A stretch of DNA of 24,131 nt, from NCBI GenBank assembly GCA_047607345.1, contig JASGDF010000127.1, positions 1 through 24,131 of the forward strand, in the 5' to 3' direction. This DNA is from Pseudomonas_S sp047607345 (GTDB taxonomy: Bacteria; Pseudomonadota; Gammaproteobacteria; Xanthomonadales; Xanthomonadaceae). Position numbers and translations under genes: made by a program. This document shows, in pieces, positions 12,936 to 20,596 of this stretch (its first letter is position 1; each line of letters begins with the position of its first letter). The notes below the pieces were generated by a model. The model had not been told where the DNA came from and made no database searches. It worked only from the letters and a program-made list of their open reading frames with translations.

Positions 12936-14021
12936 TTACGCGCCCTCGGCCAGCCGCGCCAGCTCGTCGGCCTGGTGCTCGTGCAGCAGGCGGCCGACCA
13001 GCGCGTCCAGCTCGCCCTCGATGATGTTGGGCAGGTCGTACAGGGTCAGCCCCTCCACGCGGTGGTCGGTGATCCGGCCCTGCGGGAAGTTGTAGGTGCG
13101 GATGCGCTGGCTGCGGTCGCCACTGCCGACCTGCAGCTTGCGGGTCTGCGCCTCGGCGGCGGCCTGGCGGCTGCGCTCGGCCTCGACCAGTTGCGCCTTG
13201 AGCCGCTTCATCGCCTTGTCGCGGTTGGCGTGCTGGCTGCGCTCGGTCTGGCACTCGACCACCACGCCGCTCGGGACGTGGGTGATGCGGATCGCCGACT
13301 CGGTCTTGTTGACGTGCTGGCCGCCCGCGCCGGATGAGCGGAACGTGTCGATCTTGAGATCGGCTGGGTTGATCTCGATCTCCTCGACCTCATCGGCCTC
13401 GGGGATGATCGCCACGGTCGCCGCCGAGGTGTGGATGCGGCCCTGCGACTCGGTCGCCGGCACGCGCTGCACGCGGTGGGTGCCGGACTCGAACTTCAGT
13501 TTCGAATACGCGCCGCGGCCGACCACTCGCGCGACGATCTCCTTGTAGCCGCCGTGCTCGCCGGGATTGTCCGACTCGACTTCGACCTTCCAGCCCTGGC
13601 GCTCGGCATAGCGCGCGTACATCCGGAACAGGTCGCCGGCGAAGATCGCCGCCTCGTCGCCGCCGGTGCCGGCGCGCACCTCCAGGAACAGGTTGCCGTC
13701 GTCGCGCGGGTCCTGCGGGACCAGCAGCAGCAACAGCCGTTGCTCCAGTTCGGCCAGACGCGCCTGCGCGGCGCCGATCTCCTCCTCGGCCAGCTCGCGC
13801 ATCTCCGGATCGGCGCGCATCGCTTCGGCCGCGTCCAGGTCGGCTTTTGCGCGAGTCTCCTCGGCGAGCGCGGCCGCGACCGGCTCGAGCTGGGCGAACT
13901 CGCGCGACAGGTTGCGGAAGCGGTTGTTGTCGCCGACCACGTCCGGGTCGGCAAGCAGGCGTTCGAGTTCTTCGCGGCGCTCGGCCAGCGCTTCGAGCTT
14001 ACGGCGCAGGGTCGGCGTCAT
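12936..14021 (-). CDS. prfA: Peptide chain release factor 1
   Basis: This encodes 361 residues. The stop-codon-reading 'PAT' tripeptide lies at 188-190 ('RVPATESQGRIHTS'), the RF1 type that recognises UAA and UAG. The peptidyl-tRNA hydrolysis motif GGQ is at 233-235 ('RSSGAGGQHVNKTESAIRI'). The N-terminal helical domain and C-terminal part are intact. The gene starts inside the 3' end of hemA (23-base overlap), so both are made from one message with coupled translation. The usual third partner prmC, which methylates the GGQ glutamine, is not downstream here; a REP-like repeat and moaB follow instead. Confidence 0.97.
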   Translation of the reverse strand: MTPTLRRKLEALAERREELERLLADPDVVGDNNRFRNLSREFAQLEPVAAALAEETRAKADLDAAEAMRADPEMRELAEEEIGAAQARLAELEQRLLLLLVPQDPRDDGNLFLEVRAGTGGDEAAIFAGDLFRMYARYAERQGWKVEVESDNPGEHGGYKEIVARVVGRGAYSKLKFESGTHRVQRVPATESQGRIHTSAATVAIIPEADEVEEIEINPADLKIDTFRSSGAGGQHVNKTESAIRITHVPSGVVVECQTERSQHANRDKAMKRLKAQLVEAERSRQAAAEAQTRKLQVGSGDRSQRIRTYNFPQGRITDHRVEGLTLYDLPNIIEGELDALVGRLLHEHQADELARLAEGA

Positions 14022-15300
14022 CGGTCCTCACGAGCGGGGTGTTGATATCGGGATGGCGGTAGCCCGGTTTTTCCGGGAACAGCCGGTCGGCGGCGCGCGC
14101 CAGCTCGGTATCGCCGTTGAGCGCGGCCTCGCGCAGCGCGGCGGTAGGTGGGTGCAGCAGGCGGTTGGTCAGCGCGTGCGCGAGCAGTTCCAGCACCTCG
14201 TCGGCCGGCTTGCCGTTGGCCAGTTGCTGCCGGGCCCTGGCCAGTACCTCGTCGCGGGTGCTGTCGCCGTAGGCGCGCAGGCGCTTGAGCGGGGCCTGGC
14301 GGGTGCTGGCCTGCAGGGTCTCGAGGTAGTGCGCGACCTGCAGATCGATGATGGCCTCGGCCGCATCGGCGGCTTCGCGGCGGCTGCGGCGGTTGTCCTC
14401 GACCGCGCGTTCCAGGTCGTCGACGGTATACAGATAGGCGTCGCCCAGCTGCGCTACCTCGGCCTCGATGTCGCGCGGCACCGCCAGGTCGAACAGCAGC
14501 ATCGGCTTGCGCTTGCGCTGCCGCAGCGCCTGCTCGACGTGGCTGCGCCTGACCACCGGCAGCGGGCTGGCGGTGGCCGAGAACACCACGTCGGCCTCGG
14601 CCAGGTGACGCTCGAGCTCGTCCAACGGCAGCGCATAGCCGCCGTGCTGGCTGGCCAGTGCCTGGGCATGGGCGAGGGTGCGGTTGGCGATCAGCAGCCG
14701 GCGTACCCGGCCCTCGCTGAGGTGCTTGGCGGCCAGCTCGATGGTCTCGCCGGCGCCGACCAGCAGCACGGTCGAGTCGCTCAGCCGCGCGAACGATTCC
14801 TGCGCCAGCCGCACCGCGGTCGAGGCAACCGACACCGGATTGGCGCCGACGCGGGTGTCGGTGCGAGCACGCTTGGCGACCGAGAAGGTCTGCTGGAACA
14901 GCCGGTCCAGGCGCTGGCCGAGCACGCCCTGGGCGCGTGCGCGGGCCCAGGCGTCCTTGACCTGGCCGAGGATCTGCGGCTCGCCCAGCACCATCGAGTC
15001 CAGTCCGGTCGCGACCCGGAACAGGTGCCTGACCGCGGCGGCGTCATGGTGCTGGTACAGGTAGTTGGACAATCCTGGCGCGTGGCCGTCCAGCCACTGT
15101 GTCAGCGGCCGGACGTCGGTATCGGCGATCGCGTACAGCTCGGTGCGGTTGCAGGTGGACAGCAGCGCGACCTCGCTGACCCCGGGCAGCGCGCGCAGCG
15201 ACGCCAGCGCGGCCGCCAGCGCGTCGCCGGCGAACGCGGCACGTTCGCGCAGGTCCACCGGCGCGCTCTGGTGATTCAGTCCGAGCACCCACAACGTCAT
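13999..15300 (-). CDS. hemA: Glutamyl-tRNA reductase
   Basis: This encodes 433 residues from the ATG at 15300 ('MTLWVLGLNHQSAPVDLRER'); an upstream in-frame start would add 11 residues that do not look conserved. The catalytic cysteine is Cys50 in 'LLSTCNRTELYA'; 'GLDSMVLGEPQILGQVK' (99-115) and the NADPH loop 'LLVGAGETIELAAKHL' (179-194) are clear. A C-terminal helical dimerisation domain follows. The enzyme reduces Glu-tRNA(Glu) to glutamate-1-semialdehyde, the first committed step of tetrapyrrole synthesis in the C5 pathway. It is divergent from the TPR gene (67-base gap) and overlaps prfA by 23 bases, an arrangement conserved in gammaproteobacteria. Confidence 0.96.
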   Translation of the reverse strand: MTLWVLGLNHQSAPVDLRERAAFAGDALAAALASLRALPGVSEVALLSTCNRTELYAIADTDVRPLTQWLDGHAPGLSNYLYQHHDAAAVRHLFRVATGLDSMVLGEPQILGQVKDAWARARAQGVLGQRLDRLFQQTFSVAKRARTDTRVGANPVSVASTAVRLAQESFARLSDSTVLLVGAGETIELAAKHLSEGRVRRLLIANRTLAHAQALASQHGGYALPLDELERHLAEADVVFSATASPLPVVRRSHVEQALRQRKRKPMLLFDLAVPRDIEAEVAQLGDAYLYTVDDLERAVEDNRRSRREAADAAEAIIDLQVAHYLETLQASTRQAPLKRLRAYGDSTRDEVLARARQQLANGKPADEVLELLAHALTNRLLHPPTAALREAALNGDTELARAADRLFPEKPGYRHPDINTPLVRTDDADPAP

Positions 15301-15367
15301 TCGTTCAGTCGCTTGCGATAAGCTGCTGGCCATTCAGGGCCATCATTTTACGGCCCGGTCGTGTCCG
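15301..15367. promoter_or_regulatory. Divergent promoter region hemA / TPR-lolB-ispE
   Basis: In this 67-base gap the clearest signal is TAAAAT on the minus strand (5 of 6 to the -10 consensus, around 15345-15350), facing hemA, with no good -35. For the plus strand I see only a weak TTGCGA (near 15313). The TPR start has no strong Shine-Dalgarno. Confidence 0.4.
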
Positions 15368-17041
15368 ATGCCCGTATCGATTCGCATCCTTAGCTTTCCG
15401 TTGCTGCTGTCGCTGGCCTGCGCGGCCTCGGCGGCCCCCGCCAAGGCGCCGCCCGCGCAGGCCGAGGCTGGGGGGCTGGAGCCGGTCCTGGCCGGTGAAT
15501 TCGCCCTGCAGTCCGGGCAGCTCGACGATGCGGCGCGCTGGTACCTGCAGGCGGCCCAGGCCGAGGCCGGCGACGCCGGGCTGGCCGAGCGCGCCGCCCG
15601 GATCGCGATGCTGGCCAACGATGACGCCCGGGCGTCCCAGGCCCTGGCGCTGTGGCGTCAGCGCGCCCCGCAATCGCTGGCGATGCGCAGCGCCGAGGCC
15701 TCGCTGGCGCTGCGCAAGGGCGAGTTGCGGCCGGCGCGGCGCGACCTGCTGGCGCTGCTGCGCGATCCCGATCCGCGCGGCTGGCGCTTCGCCCTGGTCG
15801 CGCTGGCCAACTCGCGCGATCCCGATCTATCGGCCAAGGCGCTCGGCGAACTGGTCAAGGCCGACGCGATTCCCAACCAGCTCGAGGCCTGGCAGGAATT
15901 CGGCCGGCTGGCGCTGCGGATGGAGAAACCGGAGCTGACCCAGCGCATCGTCGGCGAGGTCGTGCGCCGCTTCCCGGATGAGCCGCGCGTGGCGTTGCTG
16001 CATGCCAATCAGCTCAGTCAGGACGGACGCCGCGACGAGGCCCTGGCGCTGCTCAAGGGGGTCGAGCCGAAGGCGGCCGGCGATTCGGATCTGCGCGGCG
16101 CGCTGGCGTTGGCCTACGATGCGATCGGCGACGCCGCCGACGCCGCGCGCGTGCTCGCGGTGGGCGTGCAGGACACCCAGACCTACGGCCTGCGCGCCTC
16201 GCTGCTGGCCAAGGAGCAGGACAACGCCGGCCTGGTGTCGCTGTACGAGGAACTCAAGGCCGATTCGGCCAAGCCGCAGCCGGATCGCCGGCTGCTGCTC
16301 GGCAAGATCGCCGAATACCTCAAGCGCTACCCGGAAGCGGTGGACTGGTATCGCGGCGTGCCGGGCGGGCCGCTGCGCAGCGAGGCACAGCTACGCGCGG
16401 CCAGCGCATTGTTCGAGCTGGACCGCAAGCAGGAGGCGTTCGACCAGGTGCACGCGCTGCAGGCCGACGCCGACGCGGACGACGATGCGCGCCGCGACGC
16501 CTACGTGCTGGAGGCCGAGCTGCGCCAGCGCGACGGCGACGACGCCGGCGAGCTGGACGTGTTCGCGCGCGGCCTGGCCGCCTTCCCGGATGACGGTGCG
16601 CTGCTGTACGCGCGCGGCCTGGCCTGGGAGCGCCGCGATGACATCGCCCGCGCCGAGGCCGACCTGCGCAAGATCCTGGTCACCGAGCCGGAGAACGTCG
16701 CGGTGCTGAACGCGCTCGGCTATACGCTGGCCGACCGCACCTCCCGCTACCGCGAGGCGCTGGCGCTGATCGATCGCGCCCGCACCGCCGAGCCGGACAA
16801 TGCCGCGATCATCGACAGCTATGGCTGGGTGCTCTACCGCATGGGGCGTACCCGCGAGGCGCTGGTGCAGCTGCGCCGCGCCTGGAGCCTGTTCAAGGAC
16901 CCGGAGATCGCCGCGCATATCGGCGAGGTGCTGTGGGTCGGCGGCCAGCGCGACGAGGCGCGGCGCTACTTCGACGAGGCGCGCAAGCTCGACCCGGACA
17001 ACCGCTCGCTGAAGCGCGCGGTGGAGAAGCTGGGCGTATGA
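15368..17041 (+). CDS. Secreted/periplasmic tetratricopeptide repeat protein
   Basis: This encodes 557 residues. A signal peptide (about 1-23, 'LLLSLACAASAA') is followed by an almost continuous array of TPR-like helix pairs. The clearest repeats are C-terminal: 'ALLYARGLAWERRDDIARAEADLRKIL', then 'VLNALGYTLADRTSRYREALALIDRA', 'IIDSYGWVLYRMGRTREALVQLRRAW' and 'IAAHIGEVLWVGGQRDEARRYFDEA'. A TPR solenoid upstream of lolB is a recurring arrangement in gammaproteobacteria. It suggests a periplasmic or outer-membrane-associated scaffold, but the partner is unknown. The stop overlaps the lolB ATG (ATGA), so lolB translation likely depends on it. The signal contains a Cys at position 18 that does not form a convincing lipobox. 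Confidence 0.88.
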   Translation: MPVSIRILSFPLLLSLACAASAAPAKAPPAQAEAGGLEPVLAGEFALQSGQLDDAARWYLQAAQAEAGDAGLAERAARIAMLANDDARASQALALWRQRAPQSLAMRSAEASLALRKGELRPARRDLLALLRDPDPRGWRFALVALANSRDPDLSAKALGELVKADAIPNQLEAWQEFGRLALRMEKPELTQRIVGEVVRRFPDEPRVALLHANQLSQDGRRDEALALLKGVEPKAAGDSDLRGALALAYDAIGDAADAARVLAVGVQDTQTYGLRASLLAKEQDNAGLVSLYEELKADSAKPQPDRRLLLGKIAEYLKRYPEAVDWYRGVPGGPLRSEAQLRAASALFELDRKQEAFDQVHALQADADADDDARRDAYVLEAELRQRDGDDAGELDVFARGLAAFPDDGALLYARGLAWERRDDIARAEADLRKILVTEPENVAVLNALGYTLADRTSRYREALALIDRARTAEPDNAAIIDSYGWVLYRMGRTREALVQLRRAWSLFKDPEIAAHIGEVLWVGGQRDEARRYFDEARKLDPDNRSLKRAVEKLGV

Positions 17042-17691
17042 ACCGGGCGATCCTGCTGCGGTTGCCGGTACTGGCGGCCATGCTCGCGCTCGCCGCGTGC
17101 TCGACGCTCTCCGGCCCACCGGCGCCCGCCGCCAGCGAGGTCGTGATCAGCGTGCCGGCGCAGGCCCGCCAGGCCGAGACCGAGCGGCAGGCCTGGCTCG
17201 CCGCGCACCCGGACTGGTCGTTCCAGGGGCGCGCGGCGATCGCCAAGGGTCGCAACGGCGGCAGCGGCCGGGTCGACTGGCGGCAACGCGGCGATGCCTA
17301 CCGGGTCCAGCTCAGCGCGCCGGTCACCCGCCAGAGTTGGGTGCTCGACGGCAACCTGCGCAGCGGTGCCGGTCGCCTGGAGGGGCTGGAAGGCGGCCCG
17401 CGTGCCGGCGCCGACGCCGAGCAGGTGCTGCTGGAGGCCACCGGCTGGCAGATCCCGGTCAACCAGCTGCCGGGCTGGGTGCGCGGGCAGATCGCGGAGG
17501 GCACTGGTGAGGTCGGCTTCGATGCCGAGGGGCGACCGCGGACCTTGCAAAGGCAGGGCTGGACCATCGAATTCCTGGAGTGGTACCCGGTCCAGGACGG
17601 CCGGCCCGCGCTGCCGCGCCGGATCGAGGCCCGCAACGGCGACGCCAAGGTGCGGCTGATGTTCGACCAGTGGGACATTCCGGCGCAATGA
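17038..17691 (+). CDS. lolB: Outer-membrane lipoprotein receptor LolB
   Basis: This encodes 217 residues. The lipoprotein signal ends with the lipobox 'LAAC' (Cys21) followed by Ser, consistent with outer-membrane retention. The body shows LolB features: 'WSFQGRAAIAKGRNGGSGRVDWRQ', 'YRVQLSAPVTRQSWVLDG', and 'LPGWVRGQ'. LolB accepts lipoproteins from periplasmic LolA and inserts them in the inner leaflet of the outer membrane. Sequence similarity in this family is low, so gene order (before ispE) is part of the evidence. The start was set by the ATGA overlap with the TPR gene; the stop overlaps the ispE ATG in the same way. Confidence 0.93.
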   Translation: MNRAILLRLPVLAAMLALAACSTLSGPPAPAASEVVISVPAQARQAETERQAWLAAHPDWSFQGRAAIAKGRNGGSGRVDWRQRGDAYRVQLSAPVTRQSWVLDGNLRSGAGRLEGLEGGPRAGADAEQVLLEATGWQIPVNQLPGWVRGQIAEGTGEVGFDAEGRPRTLQRQGWTIEFLEWYPVQDGRPALPRRIEARNGDAKVRLMFDQWDIPAQ

Positions 17692-18557
17692 ACGTGATCG
17701 ACGCGGGCTGGTCGGCGTGGCCGGCGCCGGCCAAGCTGAACCTGTTTTTGCGCATCACCGGGCGCCGCGCCGACGGCTACCACCTGTTGCAGACCGTGTT
17801 CCGGTTGTTGGACTGGGGCGACACCGTGCATCTGCGCGTCCGCGACGATGGCCTGATTCGCCGTGAAGGCGAGTCGGTAGCGGGCGTCGCCGAAGCCGAC
17901 GATCTGATGGTTCGGGCCGCCAAGTTGCTTAAAGAAGTATCTAATTGTCGGCATGGTGCCGACATCCGCGTCGAAAAGCGCATTCCTGCTGGGGGTGGCT
18001 TTGGCGGGGGCTCGTCCGACGCGGCCACGGTGCTGGTTGCGCTGAATGCGCTGTGGTGCACGGGGTTGGACGAAGACGCGCTGGCTGTCCTGGGGCTGAG
18101 GTTGGGTGCCGACGTCCCGGTGTTCGTGCGCGGGCGCAACGCCTGGGCCGAAGGAATAGGCGAGCGGCTGGCGCCGATCGATCTGCCGGCGGCCGCCTAC
18201 CTGCTGGTCGCGCCCGGCGTGCACGTCCCCACGCCTGAACTTTTCCGGGCGCCGGATTTGACGCGGGATGCAGAGCCCGCGAAAATAGCCGACTTCGCTT
18301 CCGGAGGCTTGCTCGACAATGCGTTCGAGCTGGTCCTGCGGCGCCGGGAACCCGCGGTCGAAGCCGCGTTCCAGGCGCTGTCCAGGGTCGGCGTGGCTCG
18401 CTTGACGGGGTCGGGCAGCGGTTGCTTCGTCGAATTCGATACGCGCGCCGCCGCCGAGCGGGCGCGTGCGGCTTTGCCGGACGGCCTCGATGCGTGGGTG
18501 GTGGGGGGCGTCGCGCGCTCGCCACTGCACGTCGTGCTGGAAGCAATGCAGTTTTGA
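17688..18557 (+). CDS. ispE: 4-diphosphocytidyl-2-C-methyl-D-erythritol kinase
   Basis: This encodes 289 residues of the GHMP kinase superfamily. 'PAKLNLFLRITGRRADGYH' (13-31) includes the catalytic lysine region. The ATP-binding motif 'PAGGGFGGGSSDAA' spans 100-113, Asp142 in 'LGADVPVF' is the likely base, and 'LTGSGSGCFVEF' is motif 3. It phosphorylates CDP-methylerythritol at the 2-hydroxyl with ATP in the MEP isoprenoid pathway. The ATG overlaps the lolB stop, with no separate Shine-Dalgarno. Codon use from about base 17858 to 18320 is unlike the neighbours (for example TTG CTT AAA GAA GTA TCT AAT TGT near 17925), while all motifs remain intact. tRNA-Gln begins 3 bases after the stop. Confidence 0.95.
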   Translation: MNVIDAGWSAWPAPAKLNLFLRITGRRADGYHLLQTVFRLLDWGDTVHLRVRDDGLIRREGESVAGVAEADDLMVRAAKLLKEVSNCRHGADIRVEKRIPAGGGFGGGSSDAATVLVALNALWCTGLDEDALAVLGLRLGADVPVFVRGRNAWAEGIGERLAPIDLPAAAYLLVAPGVHVPTPELFRAPDLTRDAEPAKIADFASGGLLDNAFELVLRRREPAVEAAFQALSRVGVARLTGSGSGCFVEFDTRAAAERARAALPDGLDAWVVGGVARSPLHVVLEAMQF

Positions 18558-18560
18558 TGC

Positions 18561-18637
18561 AGGGGCGTCGCCAAGAGGCCCAAGGCACCAGGTTTTGATC
18601 CTGGCATTCGTAGGTTCGAATCCTACCGCCCCTGCCA
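18561..18637 (+). tRNA. tRNA-Gln (anticodon TTG)
   Basis: The acceptor arm AGGGGCG (18561-18567) pairs with CGCCCCT (18627-18633), followed by discriminator G and an encoded CCA. The anticodon stem CCAGG/CCTGG holds the loop TTTTGAT, giving anticodon TTG (Gln). The T arm is GTAGG-TTCGAAT-CCTAC. It starts 3 bases after the ispE stop, so it must be cut from the ispE message. Confidence 0.97.
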
Positions 18638-18691
18638 GTTATGCGGATCCCTCTGCAGCAGTCCGCGCATCCGTGTGCGGGGATCTGAAGG

Positions 18692-18732
18692 TGCGAGTTC
18701 CTCGCAAGTGCCCGTGCTTCGCAGGTGCGAGG
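18692..18732 (+). promoter_or_regulatory. prs leader with mutually exclusive stems
   Basis: Within the 222-base gap between tRNA-Gln and prs, CTCGCA (18701-18706) can pair with TGCGAG just upstream (18692-18697, loop TTC). As CCTCGCA (18700-18706) it can instead pair with TGCGAGG downstream (18726-18732). A small dyad CTGAC/GTCAG (18779-18783 with 18791-18795) follows. I see no strong promoter; function is unproven. Confidence 0.3.
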
Positions 18733-18859
18733 GGCCGGCGAAAAGCCCGGGTTGCATGGCGGGCAGGTTTTCAAAGGTCTGACTTTGGATGTCAGGCATA
18801 GCTTCCGCAAGACGCTTCCACGCAGTCCCACGCTCATCGCCGCCGCCCGAGACTTTCCA

Positions 18860-19819
18860 ATGCAAGACGAACGCAACCTGCTGGTGTTCTCCGGCAATGC
18901 CAACAAGCCCCTGGCGCAGAGTATCTGCAAAGAGCTGGGTGTGCGCATGGGCAAGGCGCTGGTATCGACCTTCTCCGACGGCGAGGTCCAGGTCGAGATC
19001 GAGGAGAGTGTGCGCCGCCAGGAAGTGTTCGTGGTGCAGCCGACCTGCGCGCCGAGCGCCGAGCACCTGATGGAGCTGCTGGTGATCGTCGACGCGCTCA
19101 AGCGCGCCAGCGCCTCCAGCGTGACCGCGGTGATTCCGTACCTGGGCTACTCGCGGCAGGACCGCCGCATGCGCTCCTCGCGCGTGCCGATCACCGCCAA
19201 GGTCGCCGCCAAGATGATCAGCGCGATCGGCGCCGACCGGGTGTTGACCGTGGACCTGCACGCCGACCAGATCCAGGGCTTCTTCGACGTGCCGGTCGAC
19301 AACGTCTACGCCTCGCCGCTGCTGCTGGCCGATATCTGGCGCGCCTACGGCACCGACAACCTGATCGTGGTTTCGCCGGACGTCGGTGGCGTGGTGCGCG
19401 CGCGCGCGGTCGCCAAGCGCCTGGACGACGCCGATCTGGCGATCATCGACAAGCGCCGCCCGCGCGCGAACGTCGCCACCGTGATGAACATCATCGGCGA
19501 CGTGCAGGGCAAGACCTGCGTGCTGGTGGACGACCTGGTCGACACCGCCGGCACCCTGTGCGCGGCTGCCGCGGCGCTCAAGCAGCGCGGCGCCACCAAG
19601 GTCGTGGCCTACATCACCCACCCGGTGCTGTCCGGCCCGGCGGTGGACAACATCAACAACTCGCAGCTCGACGAGCTCGTGGTCACCGACACCATTCCGC
19701 TGTCGGACGCGGCGCGCGTATGCACCAAGATCCGCCAGCTCAGCGTCGCCGAACTGCTGGCCGAGACCATCCGCCGCATCGCCTTCGGCGAATCGGTGAG
19801 CTCGCTGTACGTCGACTGA
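18860..19819 (+). CDS. prs: Ribose-phosphate pyrophosphokinase (PRPP synthetase)
   Basis: This encodes 319 residues from the ATG at 18860 ('MQDERNLLVFSGNANKPLA'), a start set by family length; the frame stays open 45 codons further upstream but that part looks non-coding. Class I features are 'PYLGYSRQDRR' (93-103), the catalytic/metal region 'VLTVDLHADQIQGFF' (128-142), and the PRPP-binding loop 'VLVDDLVDTAGT' (221-232). It transfers pyrophosphate from ATP to ribose 5-phosphate, giving PRPP for purines, pyrimidines, NAD, His and Trp; it acts in the cytosol as a hexamer. It follows tRNA-Gln in the ispE transcription direction and precedes rplY by 104 bases. Confidence 0.97.
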   Translation: MQDERNLLVFSGNANKPLAQSICKELGVRMGKALVSTFSDGEVQVEIEESVRRQEVFVVQPTCAPSAEHLMELLVIVDALKRASASSVTAVIPYLGYSRQDRRMRSSRVPITAKVAAKMISAIGADRVLTVDLHADQIQGFFDVPVDNVYASPLLLADIWRAYGTDNLIVVSPDVGGVVRARAVAKRLDDADLAIIDKRRPRANVATVMNIIGDVQGKTCVLVDDLVDTAGTLCAAAAALKQRGATKVVAYITHPVLSGPAVDNINNSQLDELVVTDTIPLSDAARVCTKIRQLSVAELLAETIRRIAFGESVSSLYVD

Positions 19820-19828
19820 CATCGCATT

Positions 19829-19898
19829 CGGCCGCTCGCGCGGCCGGCAACACGGCTCTCCTGGTCGCGGGGGAGTCGCAAGACCGCCGCGAGGCGGT
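19829..19898 (+). promoter_or_regulatory. rplY leader with two stable hairpins
   Basis: Hairpin one is CGGCCGC (19829-19835), loop TCGC, GCGGCCG (19840-19846). Hairpin two is ACCGCC (19883-19888), tetraloop GCGA of the GNRA class, GGCGGT (19893-19898). The second ends 25 bases before the rplY ATG. No T-run follows either, so they do not look like terminators. A control role for L25 synthesis is possible; autoregulation of rplY is reported in E. coli. Confidence 0.45.
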
Positions 19899-19923
19899 TC
19901 ATCAACCTAGGTAGTGAAGAAAA

Positions 19924-20541
19924 ATGTCGAAGACTCATGAAATCAAGGTCCAGCGCCGCGAAGACGAGGGTAAGGGTGCGAGCCGCCGCCTGCGTCGCGC
20001 GGGGCAGATCCCGGCGATCGTCTATGGCGGCGACCTCAAGCCGGTCAACATCCAGCTCGACCACGAGGAAGTGTGGCTGGCCCAGCAGAACGAGTGGTTC
20101 TACTCCTCGATCCTGGACCTGAGCCTAAATGGCGACGTGCAGAAGGTGCTGCTGCGTGACCTGCAGCGCCATCCGTACAAGCAGCTGATCCTGCACATCG
20201 ACTTCCAGCGCGTGAGCGAGAACGAGGCGCTGAATGCTTCGGTCCCGCTGCACTTCGTCAACGAGGAGAAGTCTCCGGCCGGCAAGACCGCCGGTGTCGT
20301 GGTCACCCACGAGCTGAACGAGATTCAGGTGCAGTGCCTGCCGAAGGACCTGCCGGAGTTCATCGAGGTCGATCTGTCCGGCCTGGACGTCGGCGCGGTG
20401 GTCCACCTGTCGGACGTCAAGCTGCCGTCCGGCGTGGAAGTGCCGGCGCTGAAGCTCGGCAAGGAGCATGACGTCGCAGTGGTCATCGCCAAGCACGCTG
20501 CGGCCGAGGATGCATCGGCGACGGGCGAGGAAGCCAAGTAA
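19924..20541 (+). CDS. rplY: 50S ribosomal protein L25, long CTC type
   Basis: This encodes 205 residues. The N-terminal L25 domain (about 5-95, 'RREDEGKGASRRLRRAGQIPAIVYGG') binds 5S rRNA. A C-terminal beta domain (about 100-190, 'LPEFIEVDLSGLDVGAVVHLSDVKLP') marks the longer CTC form rather than the short E. coli type. An Ala/Glu-rich tail closes the protein. It lies between prs and pth, the usual order in gammaproteobacteria. The ribosome-binding site is the purine stretch GTGAAGAAAA directly before ATG. The leader has two hairpins and the 3' side a perfect 13-bp stem. Confidence 0.95.
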   Translation: MSKTHEIKVQRREDEGKGASRRLRRAGQIPAIVYGGDLKPVNIQLDHEEVWLAQQNEWFYSSILDLSLNGDVQKVLLRDLQRHPYKQLILHIDFQRVSENEALNASVPLHFVNEEKSPAGKTAGVVVTHELNEIQVQCLPKDLPEFIEVDLSGLDVGAVVHLSDVKLPSGVEVPALKLGKEHDVAVVIAKHAAAEDASATGEEAK

Positions 20542-20549
20542 TCGCCTCG

Positions 20550-20579
20550 CGATCCCCGCGCCGGCTGGCGCGGGGATCG
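20550..20579 (+). terminator. 13-bp hairpin between rplY and pth (no U-tract)
   Basis: CGATCCCCGCGCC (20550-20562), loop GGCT, GGCGCGGGGATCG (20567-20579) is a perfect 13-bp stem, 8 bases after the rplY stop. The sequence after it (TCGTCGCG) has no T-run, and the pth ATG comes 17 bases later. It may be a partial terminator or an mRNA 3' protector that lets pth be made at a lower level. Confidence 0.5.
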
Positions 20580-20596
20580 TCGCGAAGAACGGCCAG

